A stretch of DNA of 64,000 bases from Labrys monachus (GTDB lineage Bacteria; Pseudomonadota; Alphaproteobacteria; Rhizobiales; Labraceae), in the NCBI RefSeq assembly GCF_030814655.1, contig NZ_JAUSVK010000001.1, positions 3,913,001 to 3,977,000 of the forward strand. The letters run 5' to 3'. The translations under genes were made by a program, and so were the position numbers. The notes under the pieces are model-generated. The model made no database searches. It saw only the letters and a list, made by a program, of their open reading frames with translations, and was not told where the DNA came from. This document shows, piece after piece, positions 56,046 through 64,000 of this stretch. Each line of letters begins with the position of its first letter. Positions within the stretch are counted from its first letter, which is position 1.

Positions 56046-56122
56046 TGGCGAGGATGACCGGACTTGAACCGGCGACCTTCGGCGTGACAGGCCGACGCTC
56101 TAACCAACTGAGCTACACCCCC
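56046..56122 (-). tRNA. tRNA-Asp (anticodon GTC)
   Basis: A 77-nt tRNA on the minus strand, CCA encoded. The acceptor stem GGGGGTG pairs with CATCCTC with two G-T pairs; the D arm contains AGCTCAGTTGGTTAGAGC, the anticodon loop CTGTCAC gives anticodon GTC, and the T arm is CCGGTTCAAGTCCGG. It is a single tRNA between xthA and the ClpP-like gene. I see no integrated element at its 3' end. Confidence 0.95.
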
Positions 56123-56211
56123 GTCTTGCCCCGCGGCGAACCGCGTTGACGTGGCGCTGATAGCGTGGCGGCTTGCGAAGTGTCAAGCTCAATTCCGCGA
56201 GCCCGGCGAAA

Positions 56212-56886
56212 TCAGGGAGCAATTGTTGCCAGCCGAAAGCGTGTGAGATCGTCCGGCGTCAGAATGCGCAGGCCACCGGCCCCATATTGTTCGGCAAGAT
56301 CGACCAAAGCGGGGTCTACCCCCATCTGCTCGGCGTAATTGCGCACCATCTGGGTGATCTGGGGAAAACGCCGCTGGCTTCTCAGAACGGATATCGGATC
56401 ATTGCCCGTGCTGCCCGGCAGCAGTTCACGGTGAATGCCGACCCGCGAGCCCGGCATCACGAATCGTTTGCTGCCGCCCATCAGAGCGTAGACGCAGGCC
56501 GACATGCACGAGCCGTTGAAGGCGACGTTTCCCCCGCCCTGCTGGCCCACGCGCCCGACGAAAATGCTGATGCCCAGGCTGCGCAGCATGAAGCCGAGCT
56601 TCATTCCCTCGATCAGATGGCCGCCGGGCGAATCGATGATCAACATCTTGCTCGCGCCTCGGGCGGCTGCCTTCTGCGAGAAGTCGAGAAAAGCGTCCGC
56701 CGTCCCGAGGTCCATATCGCCGGTCGCAACCATCACCTCGGGGCAGCGCGGCCGGCATTGCTCGCCACGGGACAATCTCACGAGATTGAAATCCATGGCC
56801 GCAGCCGGGCCCGGTGAGGCGAGGCAGGCCACTCCGGCAAACGCAAGCGACACAAACAAGAACAGGGCCTTCAATCGATGGGCCAT
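56212..56886 (-). CDS. Periplasmic ClpP/crotonase-like protein (COG3904-like)
   Basis: A 224-aa protein with a signal peptide of about 30 residues (ending GPAAA), then a ClpP-like fold: IIDSPGGHLIEGMKLGFML near residue 83-101 matches the SPGG segment of the ClpP class, and NGSCMSACVYALMGGSKRFV near 125-144 holds the putative nucleophile serine. RVGIHREL follows. The mature part has six cysteines or fewer, two of them in the N-terminal EQCRPRCPE. It could be a periplasmic protease or an inactive relative; the histidine and aspartate of a triad are not certain. ATG at 56886; the longer frame upstream is a shadow of the amidase. Confidence 0.82.
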   Translation of the reverse strand: MAHRLKALFLFVSLAFAGVACLASPGPAAAMDFNLVRLSRGEQCRPRCPEVMVATGDMDLGTADAFLDFSQKAAARGASKMLIIDSPGGHLIEGMKLGFMLRSLGISIFVGRVGQQGGGNVAFNGSCMSACVYALMGGSKRFVMPGSRVGIHRELLPGSTGNDPISVLRSQRRFPQITQMVRNYAEQMGVDPALVDLAEQYGAGGLRILTPDDLTRFRLATIAP

Positions 56887-56923
56887 ACAACTCCCCGGGG
56901 GGCCGGCCGGCATGTCGCCGACA

Positions 56924-58372
56924 TTACGTGGCTGCGCCCGCAGTAGAGGGGCCGCAGCCGATATTTGCAACCGGCGCCCGGACGATACCGGCCGTCTCCA
57001 GCGCCCACGCGGCGCGCAGGGCGAGGTCTTCCCGCCAGGCCGGCGCGACGATCTGCACGCCGATCGGCAGGTCTTCGCCGTCCTCCCACACCGGGACGGT
57101 GACGACGGGGACACCGACAAGGGAGATCGGCTGCGTATAGATCCCCAGGCTGGCGCCCACCGGCCTGCTCTCCCCGGCGATGTCGATGACGCTCTGGCCG
57201 AGCCGGGGGGCACGGCAGGGTGTCGCCGGCGCGAGGATCAGGTCGATCCGCTCGAAGAGGCGGCGCATCTCCGCCGCGAACCAGTTGCGGAATTTATAGG
57301 CCTGGGCCGCCCAGGTAGCCGGCACCATGTTTCCCGCGATCAGCCTGTCGCGCACCGCGGGATCGAAATCGCCGGCGCGCTGCCGCAGCCTCTCGCGGTG
57401 CAGCGCCCCCGCCTCGGTGGAGGTGACGATATAGGCAGCGGCGCGGGCGATGACCGCCTGCGGCAGATCGACGATCTCCGTGGCGTCCAACCCTCTCGCG
57501 CATCGTTCCACCGCCCGGAAGGCCTCGCTGTTGCCGCCGCCGGCGAAATAGCCGGTGGCGACCGCGATGCGAAGGCCCTCTATGCCTCGCCCGAGTTCGA
57601 ACAGGACCGGCTGGGCGGGACGCTCGGCGCAGCTGGGATCATCGGGATCGGGCCCCTGCATCACGTCATAGGCGAGGGCGAGATCGCGAGCCGAACGCGT
57701 GAGCGGCCCGAGATGGTCGAGGCTGGCAACGAAAGGAAAGGTTCGCGCCCGGCTCAGCCGGCCCAAGGTGGGCTTCAGGCTGAAGAGGCCGCAGAACGAG
57801 GCGGGGACGCGGATCGAACCGTTGGTGTCCGAGGCAAGCGACAGCGGCACGAAGCCGGCGGCGACGGAACTCGCCGAACCGCCCGACGAGCCGCCGGCCA
57901 TATGACCGAGAGCGTGCGGGTTGCGCGCCGGCCCGTCATGGATGTTCTCGCCGGTGAAATCATAGGCGAACTCGCCCATGTTGAGGGCGCCGAGGCAGAT
58001 GGCGCCCTGCCCTTCCAGCCTTTCGATCAGGGTCGCGTCGCGGGTGGCGGGCGGATTGTCCCGGTTGATGCGGGATCCCGCCCGCGTGACCAGGCCGGCG
58101 ATGTCGAAGAGGTTCTTGGCCGCGAAGGGAACGCCCGCCAGCGCACCGACCGGCTTGCCCGCCGCATGCCGCGCATCGATGGCGTCGGCCCGCGCCAGAG
58201 CCCGCTCCGAGATGACCGCGGTGAAGGCGCCGACCTCGCCGTCGAGGCGCGCGATACGTGCGAGCGCATGCTCCACCATGGATCGAGCGGTAAATCGGCC
58301 GCTGCGCACGGCGGTCGAGATGTCCAGGATGCCCAGGCCCGGCGAGCAGCCGGCATCGAGTATGCCGCTCAT
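56924..58372 (-). CDS. atzE: AtzE-family amidase (amidase signature)
   Basis: Amidase of the amidase-signature superfamily, 482 aa, similar to AtzE, which hydrolyses 1-carboxybiuret in s-triazine degradation. The Ser-cisSer-Lys triad is visible: lysine in GVPFAAKNLFDIAGL (about 88), serines in AGGSSGGSASSVAAG (about 162-176). The gene starts ATG at 58372, overlapping the stop of the small upstream gene (ATGA), which encodes a DUF4089/AtzG-like partner. Whether the substrate is carboxybiuret or another amide is unknown; no cyanuric acid or biuret hydrolase gene is present nearby. Confidence 0.85.
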   Translation of the reverse strand: MSGILDAGCSPGLGILDISTAVRSGRFTARSMVEHALARIARLDGEVGAFTAVISERALARADAIDARHAAGKPVGALAGVPFAAKNLFDIAGLVTRAGSRINRDNPPATRDATLIERLEGQGAICLGALNMGEFAYDFTGENIHDGPARNPHALGHMAGGSSGGSASSVAAGFVPLSLASDTNGSIRVPASFCGLFSLKPTLGRLSRARTFPFVASLDHLGPLTRSARDLALAYDVMQGPDPDDPSCAERPAQPVLFELGRGIEGLRIAVATGYFAGGGNSEAFRAVERCARGLDATEIVDLPQAVIARAAAYIVTSTEAGALHRERLRQRAGDFDPAVRDRLIAGNMVPATWAAQAYKFRNWFAAEMRRLFERIDLILAPATPCRAPRLGQSVIDIAGESRPVGASLGIYTQPISLVGVPVVTVPVWEDGEDLPIGVQIVAPAWREDLALRAAWALETAGIVRAPVANIGCGPSTAGAAT

Positions 58373-58560
58373 GCTTCGAACGCCGGCGCCGGCTCGTCGC
58401 GGCCGTCGAGCGGAAAGGCGAACAGCAGCGCCGCGAAATCGGCCATGACCCGCAGATAATCGCCGATGCCGTCGCGATCGTCCGGCGCGATGTCGATACC
58501 GATCAGCGGCCCCATCGCATCGATGACGGCCTGCGCATCGAAGTTCGGTCCACCGTCCAT
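58369..58560 (-). CDS. atzG: AtzG-like small partner protein (DUF4089)
   Basis: A 63-aa protein beginning MDGGPNFDAQAVIDAMGPLI, with the DUF4089 pattern of a helical GatC-like partner: IDIAPDDRDGIGDYLRVMADFA. AtzG-type proteins bind and stabilise AtzE. The ATG at 58560 has AAAGG eight bases upstream; an upstream in-frame start is possible. It overlaps the amidase gene by four bases, so the two are expected to be made together. Confidence 0.8.
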   Translation of the reverse strand: MDGGPNFDAQAVIDAMGPLIGIDIAPDDRDGIGDYLRVMADFAALLFAFPLDGRDEPAPAFEA

Positions 58561-58689
58561 GCCATAGCCTTTCGAAAGGATACGCACCACAAGATCAGGT
58601 TGCCCAACCCCTCGCCATACGGCCGTCCAGCCATGTCAGCTTCGGTCTTTCCGGTCCCGAAGACAAGCGGAATGATCGGATCGGCGGCT

Positions 58690-59466
58690 TCAGCGCCTGT
58701 CGCGGCGGCGTCGCCTTTCGATGTGCTTGCTCACGCGCAGCCAGCGGAAATAGGCGAAGTTGATCGCCGTCGACACCCCATAGAGGCCACGCACGAAGTG
58801 ACGCCGCCCGATATAGGCCTTGACGAAGGCGAGAGGAAATTCGGTGAGCACGCGCCATTCGTTCAGCCTCTTGCCCCGCATGTCGAGGTCGTCGGCCTGC
58901 TGCTCGGAGTAGGAATTGAGCTTGGCGATCTGGTCGCCCAGCGAGCGCACCGAAAAATGGTGGATGATGCCCTTCAGCCGGGCGATGCGCGGCTCGCGCT
59001 CGAAATGGACGCGGTCGTGCACGGTCGAATCGACGTAGCGGCCGCGGTCGCGCCTGTAGAGGCGCACCGGCGCCAGCGTATAGCCCCAGGGATGCGGCCT
59101 CTTCTCTCCCGGGAAGATCTCGGCGATCCGGATCTCATAGCCGTCCGCCTGCGGTTCTTTCCCCGCGAACAGGCCCCCGATCTCCTCGGCGAGATCGGGC
59201 GGCACCACCTCGTCGGCATCGAGGTTCAGGAGCCAGTTATGCCGGCATTGATCCTCGGCGAAGCGTTTCTGCGGCCCGTAGCCCGGCCATTCGTTGACGA
59301 TGACCCGCGCGCCCAGTTCCTCCGCGACCTCGCGCGTCCCGTCGGTCGAGCCGGAATCGACGACGATGAGGTCGTCCGTCAGGGCTCGCACGGCACGGAT
59401 CGTGGCGCCGATGCGGTCGGCTTCGTTGAAGGCGATGATGAAGATGGAGAGCGGCGGTACTGGCAT
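58690..59466 (-). CDS. Family 2 glycosyltransferase (WaaE/KdtX-like)
   Basis: A 258-aa GT-A glycosyltransferase. FIIAFNEADRIGATIRAV at the N-terminus, VVDSGSTDGTREVAEEL near 36, the DXD-type metal site LLNLDADEVVPPDLAEEI near 82, and a C-terminal RGLYGVSTAINFAYFRWLRV segment that resembles KdtX/WaaE-type proteins, which add sugars to the lipopolysaccharide core. No other LPS genes are nearby. The protein ends in an arginine-rich tail, so it probably sits at the inner face of the membrane. ATG at 59466. Confidence 0.87.
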   Translation of the reverse strand: MPVPPLSIFIIAFNEADRIGATIRAVRALTDDLIVVDSGSTDGTREVAEELGARVIVNEWPGYGPQKRFAEDQCRHNWLLNLDADEVVPPDLAEEIGGLFAGKEPQADGYEIRIAEIFPGEKRPHPWGYTLAPVRLYRRDRGRYVDSTVHDRVHFEREPRIARLKGIIHHFSVRSLGDQIAKLNSYSEQQADDLDMRGKRLNEWRVLTEFPLAFVKAYIGRRHFVRGLYGVSTAINFAYFRWLRVSKHIERRRRRDRR

Positions 59467-59624
59467 GGCGACGATCTAATCCGAACCGCGGGGGATGGCT
59501 AGAGCAAAACGCGTTTACGGCGGAGCCGCGCTTTGCCCTAACTCCTTGTTCCCAATGTGTCTTTGCGAATCCCGCCGATTCGGTGGGGAGCGCAGCGCGT
59601 CTCGGAGCGCCCCGCCCGGAGCCG

Positions 59625-60071
59625 TTACACCGGCAGGAGGGTGCGGTACTGGATGAAGCCCGACCGCGCGGAGATGCGGTCATAGACCGCCTGCGCTTCG
59701 CGATTGCTCTCCTGCGTGAGCCAGTGGACCCGTCCTGCGCCGAGGCGGGCCGCCTCCCCGTAGACCCATTCGATCAGCGTGCTGGCGACGCCGCGGCGCC
59801 GCGCCCACTCGGCGGTGAACAGGTCCTGCAGATAACAGTAGGGCGATGCCGTCCAGGTCGAACGGTGCAGGATGAGGTGGGTGATCCCCGCCAGACGGCC
59901 GTCGATGAAGGCCCCGTAGGCATGCATCGGTTCGGCCGGGTCGTGGAAGCGGGCCCAGGTCAGCGCCGTGAGGTCGTCGGTGACCGATGTCTGGTAGAAG
60001 GCGAGATAGCCTTGCCAGAGCGGTTCCCATGCGGCGCGATCGTCGGGGACGAGGCTGCGGATTTCCATCAT
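59625..60071 (-). CDS. GNAT-family N-acetyltransferase
   Basis: A 148-aa acyltransferase with a single GNAT fold. The acetyl-CoA loop is LFTAEWARRRGVASTLIEWV near residue 85-105 (R-R-G-V-A type), after the YCYLQDL beta strand; QESNREAQAVYDRI follows. Substrate unknown. Two consecutive ATG codons (60071 and 60068) are possible starts. It begins 8 bp after glpX on the same strand, so it is probably cotranscribed with glpX and hom. Confidence 0.87.
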   Translation of the reverse strand: MMEIRSLVPDDRAAWEPLWQGYLAFYQTSVTDDLTALTWARFHDPAEPMHAYGAFIDGRLAGITHLILHRSTWTASPYCYLQDLFTAEWARRRGVASTLIEWVYGEAARLGAGRVHWLTQESNREAQAVYDRISARSGFIQYRTLLPV

Positions 60072-60078
60072 GCGTCCG

Positions 60079-61077
60079 TCAGTCGAGGTTGAATTTCGAC
60101 ATCTGGCGATGCTCGCCATGGATGCGGCGCACGGTCCCGTTGAGGGAACGGTAGATCAGCGTCTCCGTGGTGATCACCGGTCCGCGGAATTTGACGCCCT
60201 GCAGCAGCGCTCCGTCGGTGACCCCGGTCGCCGCGACGATGACGTCGCCCGAGGCGAGCTCCTCCATGCGGTATTTCTTGTTGGGATCGGCGACGCCCAT
60301 CTTGGCGGCGCGTTCGCGCTTGGCCTCGGTATCGAGGATCAGCCTGCCCTGCATCTGGCCGCCGACGCAGCGCAGCGCCGCCGCGGCCAGCACGCCTTCC
60401 GGCGCGCCGCCGGTGCCGAGATAGATGTCGATGCCGGTCTCATAGGCGTTGGCGGTGAAGATCACGCCCGCGACGTCGCCGTCGGTGATGACGCGGATGG
60501 AGGAGCCGACCTTGCGGATCGCCTCGATGATCGGGGCGTGGCGCGGGCGGTCGAGCACCAGGGCGGTGAGCTGGTGCGGCTTGACGCCCTTGGCCCTGGC
60601 GAGGGCGTTGAGGTTCTCCTCCACGCTCGCGTCGAGGTCGACGATGCCTTCCGGGTAGCCCGGCCCGATGGCGATCTTGTCCATATAGACGTCCGGCGCG
60701 TTGAGGAGCGAGCCGGCGGAGGCCATCGCCATCACCGCGATCGAGCCCGGCATGTCCTTGGCGCACAGCGTCGTGCCCTCGAGCGGGTCGACGGCGATAT
60801 CGACCTTCGGTCCGAGGCCGTTGCCGACGCGCTCGCCGATGAACAGCATCGGCGCCTCGTCGCGCTCGCCCTCGCCGATGACGATGGTGCCGTCGATCGG
60901 CATCTTGTTCAGTTCGCGACGCATCGCGTCGACGGCCGCCTTGTCGGCGGCCTTCTCGTCGCCCCTGCCGCGCAGCAGAGCCGAGGCGACCGCCGCCCGC
61001 TCCGTGACCCGCACCAGCTCCAGCGAAAGAATGCGTTCGATGACGTCCTTGGGTTTGACCTGAATGATGTCCGACAT
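60079..61077 (-). CDS. glpX: Fructose-1,6-bisphosphatase, class II
   Basis: Gluconeogenic phosphatase, 332 aa. The metal and phosphate site is visible in IVIGEGERDEAPMLFIGE near residue 65-82 and VDIAVDPLEGTTLCAKDMPG near 91-110, with the later ITDGDVAGVIFTA and GTGGAPEGVLAAAALRC segments. ATG at 61077 has GGAG seven bases upstream; the longer open frame upstream is a shadow of hom. It lies 31 bp after homoserine dehydrogenase, an order common in alphaproteobacteria. Confidence 0.96.
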   Translation of the reverse strand: MSDIIQVKPKDVIERILSLELVRVTERAAVASALLRGRGDEKAADKAAVDAMRRELNKMPIDGTIVIGEGERDEAPMLFIGERVGNGLGPKVDIAVDPLEGTTLCAKDMPGSIAVMAMASAGSLLNAPDVYMDKIAIGPGYPEGIVDLDASVEENLNALARAKGVKPHQLTALVLDRPRHAPIIEAIRKVGSSIRVITDGDVAGVIFTANAYETGIDIYLGTGGAPEGVLAAAALRCVGGQMQGRLILDTEAKRERAAKMGVADPNKKYRMEELASGDVIVAATGVTDGALLQGVKFRGPVITTETLIYRSLNGTVRRIHGEHRQMSKFNLD

Positions 61078-61108
61078 CGCTTTCTCCAATTCCATCGCTG
61101 ACAATGAT

Positions 61109-62434
61109 CTATTCGCGTTCGATGCGGATGAGCTGGGGCGGCTCGACGATATAGCCGTCGGCCACCATGGCTTCGAGCGCCAGGCGTATGTGCGCTTCCG
61201 TCGTGGCGTAGGTGATGAGCACGACGGGCACCGAGCCGGCAACCTTGCTCGGATCGTCCCCGCCATAGACCCGGCCGCCACGATGCTTCTGCACGATCGA
61301 TTCGAGCGAGATGCCCCTTTCGGCCATGCGTGTGGCGATGCCGGCCGCCGCGCCGGGGCGGTCGACGACCGAAAGGCGGACGTAATAGCCGCCCTTATGC
61401 GCCTGCATCGCCGCATGCGGCAGCGGTGTCAATTCGCCGCTGGGGCGGCCGAACGGCGCCATGACCTGGCCGCGCGCGATGTCGGCGAGATCGCCGACCA
61501 CAGCGGAAGCCGTCGCCTCCCCCCCGGCGCCGGGGCCGACGAGGGTGAGTTCGGGGATGGCATCCGCGTCGATCGCCACGGCATTGGTCACGCCGTCGAC
61601 CTGCGCGATCGGCGTCGACCGCGGCACCATCGTCGGGTGCACGCGCTGCTCGACGCCGCTTTCGGAGCGCGTGGCGACACCGAGCAGCTTGATGCGGTAG
61701 CCGAGCTCGGCCGCGGCCGCCAGATCCTCGGTGGTGATCCGCTCGATGCCCTCGACATGAATGGCCTCGGCGTCGACCTGGGTACCGAAGGCGAGGCTGG
61801 TGAGAAGGGCGAGCTTGTGCGCGGTGTCGAAGCCGCCGATGTCGAAGGTCGGATCGGCCTCGGCATAGCCGAGCCGCTGGGCTTCCGCGAGGCAGGCGCC
61901 GAAGGACAGGCCTTCGGCTTCCATCCTGGTCAGGATGTAGTTGCAGGTCCCGTTCAGGATGCCGTAGACGCGGTCGATATTGTTGCCGACGAGCGCCTCG
62001 CGCAACGTCTTGATGATCGGGACGCCGCCGGCGACGGCGGCCTCGAAATTCAGGGCCACGCCCGCTTTCTCGGCACGGCGGGCGAGATCGACGCCGTGGC
62101 GGGCAAGCAGCGCCTTGTTCGCGGTGACCACCGGCGTTCCCATGTCGAGCGCAGCGCGTACCGCCTCATGCGCTGGCCCTTCGTCGCCGCCCATCAGCTC
62201 GACGAACACGTCGATGCCGGGATCGCGCGCGAGGGCGACGGGATCGTCGAACCAGCGATAGCGCTCGATCGAAATGCCGCGATCGCGGCTGCGCGAACGG
62301 GCCGAGACGGCGGCAACGGTGATCGCACGGCCGCAACTTGCAGCCAGCGCATTGGCACGGCGGTCCAGCAGCCGGATGGTCGAGGTACCGACGGTACCAA
62401 GCCCGGCAATGCCAATTCTGAGAGGGTCAGCCAT
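61109..62434 (-). CDS. hom: Homoserine dehydrogenase
   Basis: NAD(P)H-dependent reduction of aspartate semialdehyde to homoserine, the branch to Met and Thr. The 441-aa protein has the N-terminal IGIAGLGTVGTSTIRLL Rossmann motif, VVTANKALLARHG with the catalytic-region lysine, YGILNGTCNYILTRMEAEG and a C-terminal ACT domain (YYVRLSVVDRPGAAAGIA) that allows feedback control. ATG at 62434; 16 more residues in the open frame are not conserved. Supplies homoserine for the sulfhydrylase at 8.6 kb. Confidence 0.96.
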   Translation of the reverse strand: MADPLRIGIAGLGTVGTSTIRLLDRRANALAASCGRAITVAAVSARSRSRDRGISIERYRWFDDPVALARDPGIDVFVELMGGDEGPAHEAVRAALDMGTPVVTANKALLARHGVDLARRAEKAGVALNFEAAVAGGVPIIKTLREALVGNNIDRVYGILNGTCNYILTRMEAEGLSFGACLAEAQRLGYAEADPTFDIGGFDTAHKLALLTSLAFGTQVDAEAIHVEGIERITTEDLAAAAELGYRIKLLGVATRSESGVEQRVHPTMVPRSTPIAQVDGVTNAVAIDADAIPELTLVGPGAGGEATASAVVGDLADIARGQVMAPFGRPSGELTPLPHAAMQAHKGGYYVRLSVVDRPGAAAGIATRMAERGISLESIVQKHRGGRVYGGDDPSKVAGSVPVVLITYATTEAHIRLALEAMVADGYIVEPPQLIRIERE

Positions 62435-62618
62435 AGTCAGTCCGAAAAAGAGGGTCGGCTCTTGTGCAATGGCACGCGCCAAGGATCAAGACGCGAGGCG
62501 AGCGATTTCCAAGATGTATCCGCGCCCGGCCGCCTTTCCCGCCCGGGACCGCGGCGCGCGAGGGAGCACCGCCGCCCGGATGATAGGGCTTCCTCGCATC
62601 GGTATTGCGACGCGCCGG

Positions 62619-63533
62619 TCATCCGCCCGGCCGGTTCGCCAGACGTGCGAAGAAGGCGAGGCTGCGCGCGGTCTCCTGGGGGATGGCGGTGAAATGGTCG
62701 CCCGGCACCGAGATGCTGTCGACCTCCAGGCCTGCCGACCGGGCACGGCGCGTCGTCAGGTCCGCGGATCCGTCCATCTGCCTCTCCGCCGCGCCGTGCA
62801 GCATCAGCACGGGGCTTTTGAAGCTGGTCGCGTAGCACACCGCCGAGCGCATCTCGAATTCGCGGATATCGCCCGCATCGAAGCGGATATCCTTGGGAAA
62901 GCGCCGGAAGAAGGCGAACGCGCTGGGATTGCCGGAGAAGGAGGCGGCTCCCCGGAACATCGGGCTCGTCATCGCCGCCAGCAGCGTCAGCACGCCGCCG
63001 ACGCTGTGCCCCGCCAGGAAGAGCCTGTGGGGATCCACGTCCGGTTGCGCCGCGAGCGCCCGGCCGGCGGCGAGCACGTCGTCGGTTTCGTCATAGAAGC
63101 CCGAAAACGCGCCGGGCAGCCCGTTCTCGGCCCGCAGGGCGGGCACCATCGCCACATAGCCGGCGCGGATATAGGGCTGCACCAGATCCCAATGCCCGTC
63201 ACCAAGGGCGTTGCCGCCATGCAGGAAGAGCACCGCGGGGCGCCTGCCGCCCTCCGGCACCGAACGCCACGCGGCAAGCTGCAATCCTCCGGAGCGATAG
63301 GTCAGCAGGCGCGCGCCGTCCGGCGGGGTCAGCGGATCGCCTTCGTCCGGCGCCGGGCCGCGCCGCAGAAGACGGGTGCGGAAACCCTCGCGGTCGATCG
63401 CATAGTCCCGGGCGATGAGCGGCGGCGGATCGGGCGAGGCGAAGGCGTGGGCTGTTCCAGGGGCGATTGCGGCCGAGGAGGCGAGCCCCGCCAGGAGGGT
63501 GCGGCGGCTGAGGAGACGATCCGGATGGTGCAT
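62619..63533 (-). CDS. Exported alpha/beta hydrolase (dienelactone-hydrolase-like)
   Basis: A 304-aa hydrolase. The N-terminus (LSRRTLLAGLASSAAIAPG) has the twin-arginine and hydrophobic pattern of a Tat signal, so the folded protein is probably exported. The fold shows the oxyanion loop LFLHGGNALG, the nucleophile elbow LAGHSVGGVL with the serine near residue 175, and the histidine of VPGDHFTAIP near 283. The acid is not clear. Family members range from dienelactone hydrolase to peptidase-like enzymes; the substrate is unknown. Confidence 0.82.
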   Translation of the reverse strand: MHHPDRLLSRRTLLAGLASSAAIAPGTAHAFASPDPPPLIARDYAIDREGFRTRLLRRGPAPDEGDPLTPPDGARLLTYRSGGLQLAAWRSVPEGGRRPAVLFLHGGNALGDGHWDLVQPYIRAGYVAMVPALRAENGLPGAFSGFYDETDDVLAAGRALAAQPDVDPHRLFLAGHSVGGVLTLLAAMTSPMFRGAASFSGNPSAFAFFRRFPKDIRFDAGDIREFEMRSAVCYATSFKSPVLMLHGAAERQMDGSADLTTRRARSAGLEVDSISVPGDHFTAIPQETARSLAFFARLANRPGG

Positions 63534-63595
63534 GAGCGATCCCGTTCGGCGGAGCGCCCAGTCAACTCGGCGATCATGGCAATTTCACAGGGCGC

Positions 63596-63612
63596 GCGGA
63601 CATCTCGTCCGC
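63596..63612. repeat. Short palindrome related to the dispersed repeat
   Basis: GCGGAC-ATCTC-GTCCGC, six-base arms. The ends match the GCGGACA/TGTCCGC arms of the copies at 11481, 25009 and 25488, but the centre differs. It lies in the gap before the rlmE end. Confidence 0.35.
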
Positions 63613-63646
63613 GTCCTTTTCCGCCTGCGGTTTCCCGCCCGCCGGC

Positions 63647-64000
63647 CTATGCCTTGCGGCGAAAGCCGGTCGCCAGCACGTACATCTCGCTGGATCCGGA
63701 ACGGCTTGCCGCCGGCTTGACGTGTTTCACCACGGTGAAATCGCGCTTGAGCAAGGCGAGGAGCTCGCCTTCCGTGCCGCCCTGGAAGACCTTGGCGAGG
63801 AAGGCGCCCCCTGGCGCCAGAACCTCGACGGCGAAATGCGCAGCCGCCTCCACCAGGGCGACGATGCGCAAATGGTCCGTCGCACGGTGGCCGACGGTGT
63901 TGGCCGCCATGTCGGAGAGGACGAGATCGGCCGGGCCGCCCAGCATGGCCTTGAGGCGCTCCGGCGCGGCATCGTCCATGAAGTCCATCTGGATGAAATC
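63647..64000 (-). CDS. rlmE: 23S rRNA (uridine-2552-2'-O)-methyltransferase, C-terminal part
   Basis: FtsJ/RrmJ-type methyltransferase for U2552 of 23S rRNA; only the last 117 residues are inside the window. [19 protein letters not shown] holds the catalytic-site aspartate, [14 protein letters not shown] the catalytic lysine and [15 protein letters not shown] the glutamate, so the K-D-K-E pattern is as expected from these parts. It continues past the right edge. The preceding SAM-binding motif is outside. Confidence 0.93.
   Translation of the reverse strand, partial: DFIQMDFMDDAAPERLKAMLGGPADLVLSDMAANTVGHRATDHLRIVALVEAAAHFAVEVLAPGGAFLAKVFQGGTEGELLALLKRDFTVVKHVKPAASRSGSSEMYVLATGFRRKA

Overview
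The window is a G+C-rich alphaproteobacterial chromosome segment, most likely from the order Hyphomicrobiales (rhizobia and relatives). This rests on gene content and order: rne next to amiC and the class A penicillin-binding protein gene; a sufS2-B-C-D-S1-T-A operon preceded by a sequence matching the Irr iron-control element; ctaA paired with a DUF2842 gene; and a 14-gene nuo operon that runs on into birA and the RNase J gene. Family or genus cannot be fixed from the sequence alone. Almost all of the segment is core chromosome. I see no insertion sequence, prophage, integron or CRISPR array.

Layout. 1-8.6 kb: cell wall and RNA housekeeping (PBP1A, cut by the window edge; amidase; RNase E with a long leader; NAD kinase; an exported hypothetical; a CoA-binding protein). 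8.6-11.4 kb: a sulfhydrylase and heme A synthase converging with back-to-back stop codons, then DUF2842. 11.5-20 kb: the suf iron-sulfur operon read leftwards, ending in TfoX-N, DUF1467 and DsbA-like genes. 20-28.3 kb: a hydrolase, an IclR regulator divergent from a polar amino-acid ABC importer, RidA, and a second ABC importer of the SsuABC/TauABC type. 28.9-48.5 kb: ilvD, RNase J, birA and the complete nuoA-N operon for complex I. 49-59.5 kb: the most accessory part, with a DUF892 stress protein, two flavin monooxygenases flanking a TetR regulator, a YihY protein, exonuclease III with a frameshift, tRNA-Asp, a periplasmic ClpP-like protein, and an AtzG/AtzE pair with a glycosyltransferase. 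59.6-64 kb: GNAT, GlpX, homoserine dehydrogenase, a probable Tat-exported hydrolase, and RlmE cut by the window edge.

How parts work together. The suf genes supply clusters needed by complex I (NuoB, E, F, G, I) and by IlvD, and the ICE-like site suggests the supply is tied to iron or heme status. Two stress-type genes (DUF892 and YihY) each carry a GGAAC-N17-GTT sequence of the EcfG general-stress type. A TetR gene and a TetX-like monooxygenase are divergent across two identical-class palindromes, which predicts inducible expression by a small aromatic compound. I found no clearly undescribed system. The best candidates for a closer look are the TetR/twin-monooxygenase locus, the AtzG/AtzE pair, and the palindromic repeat family around ridA.
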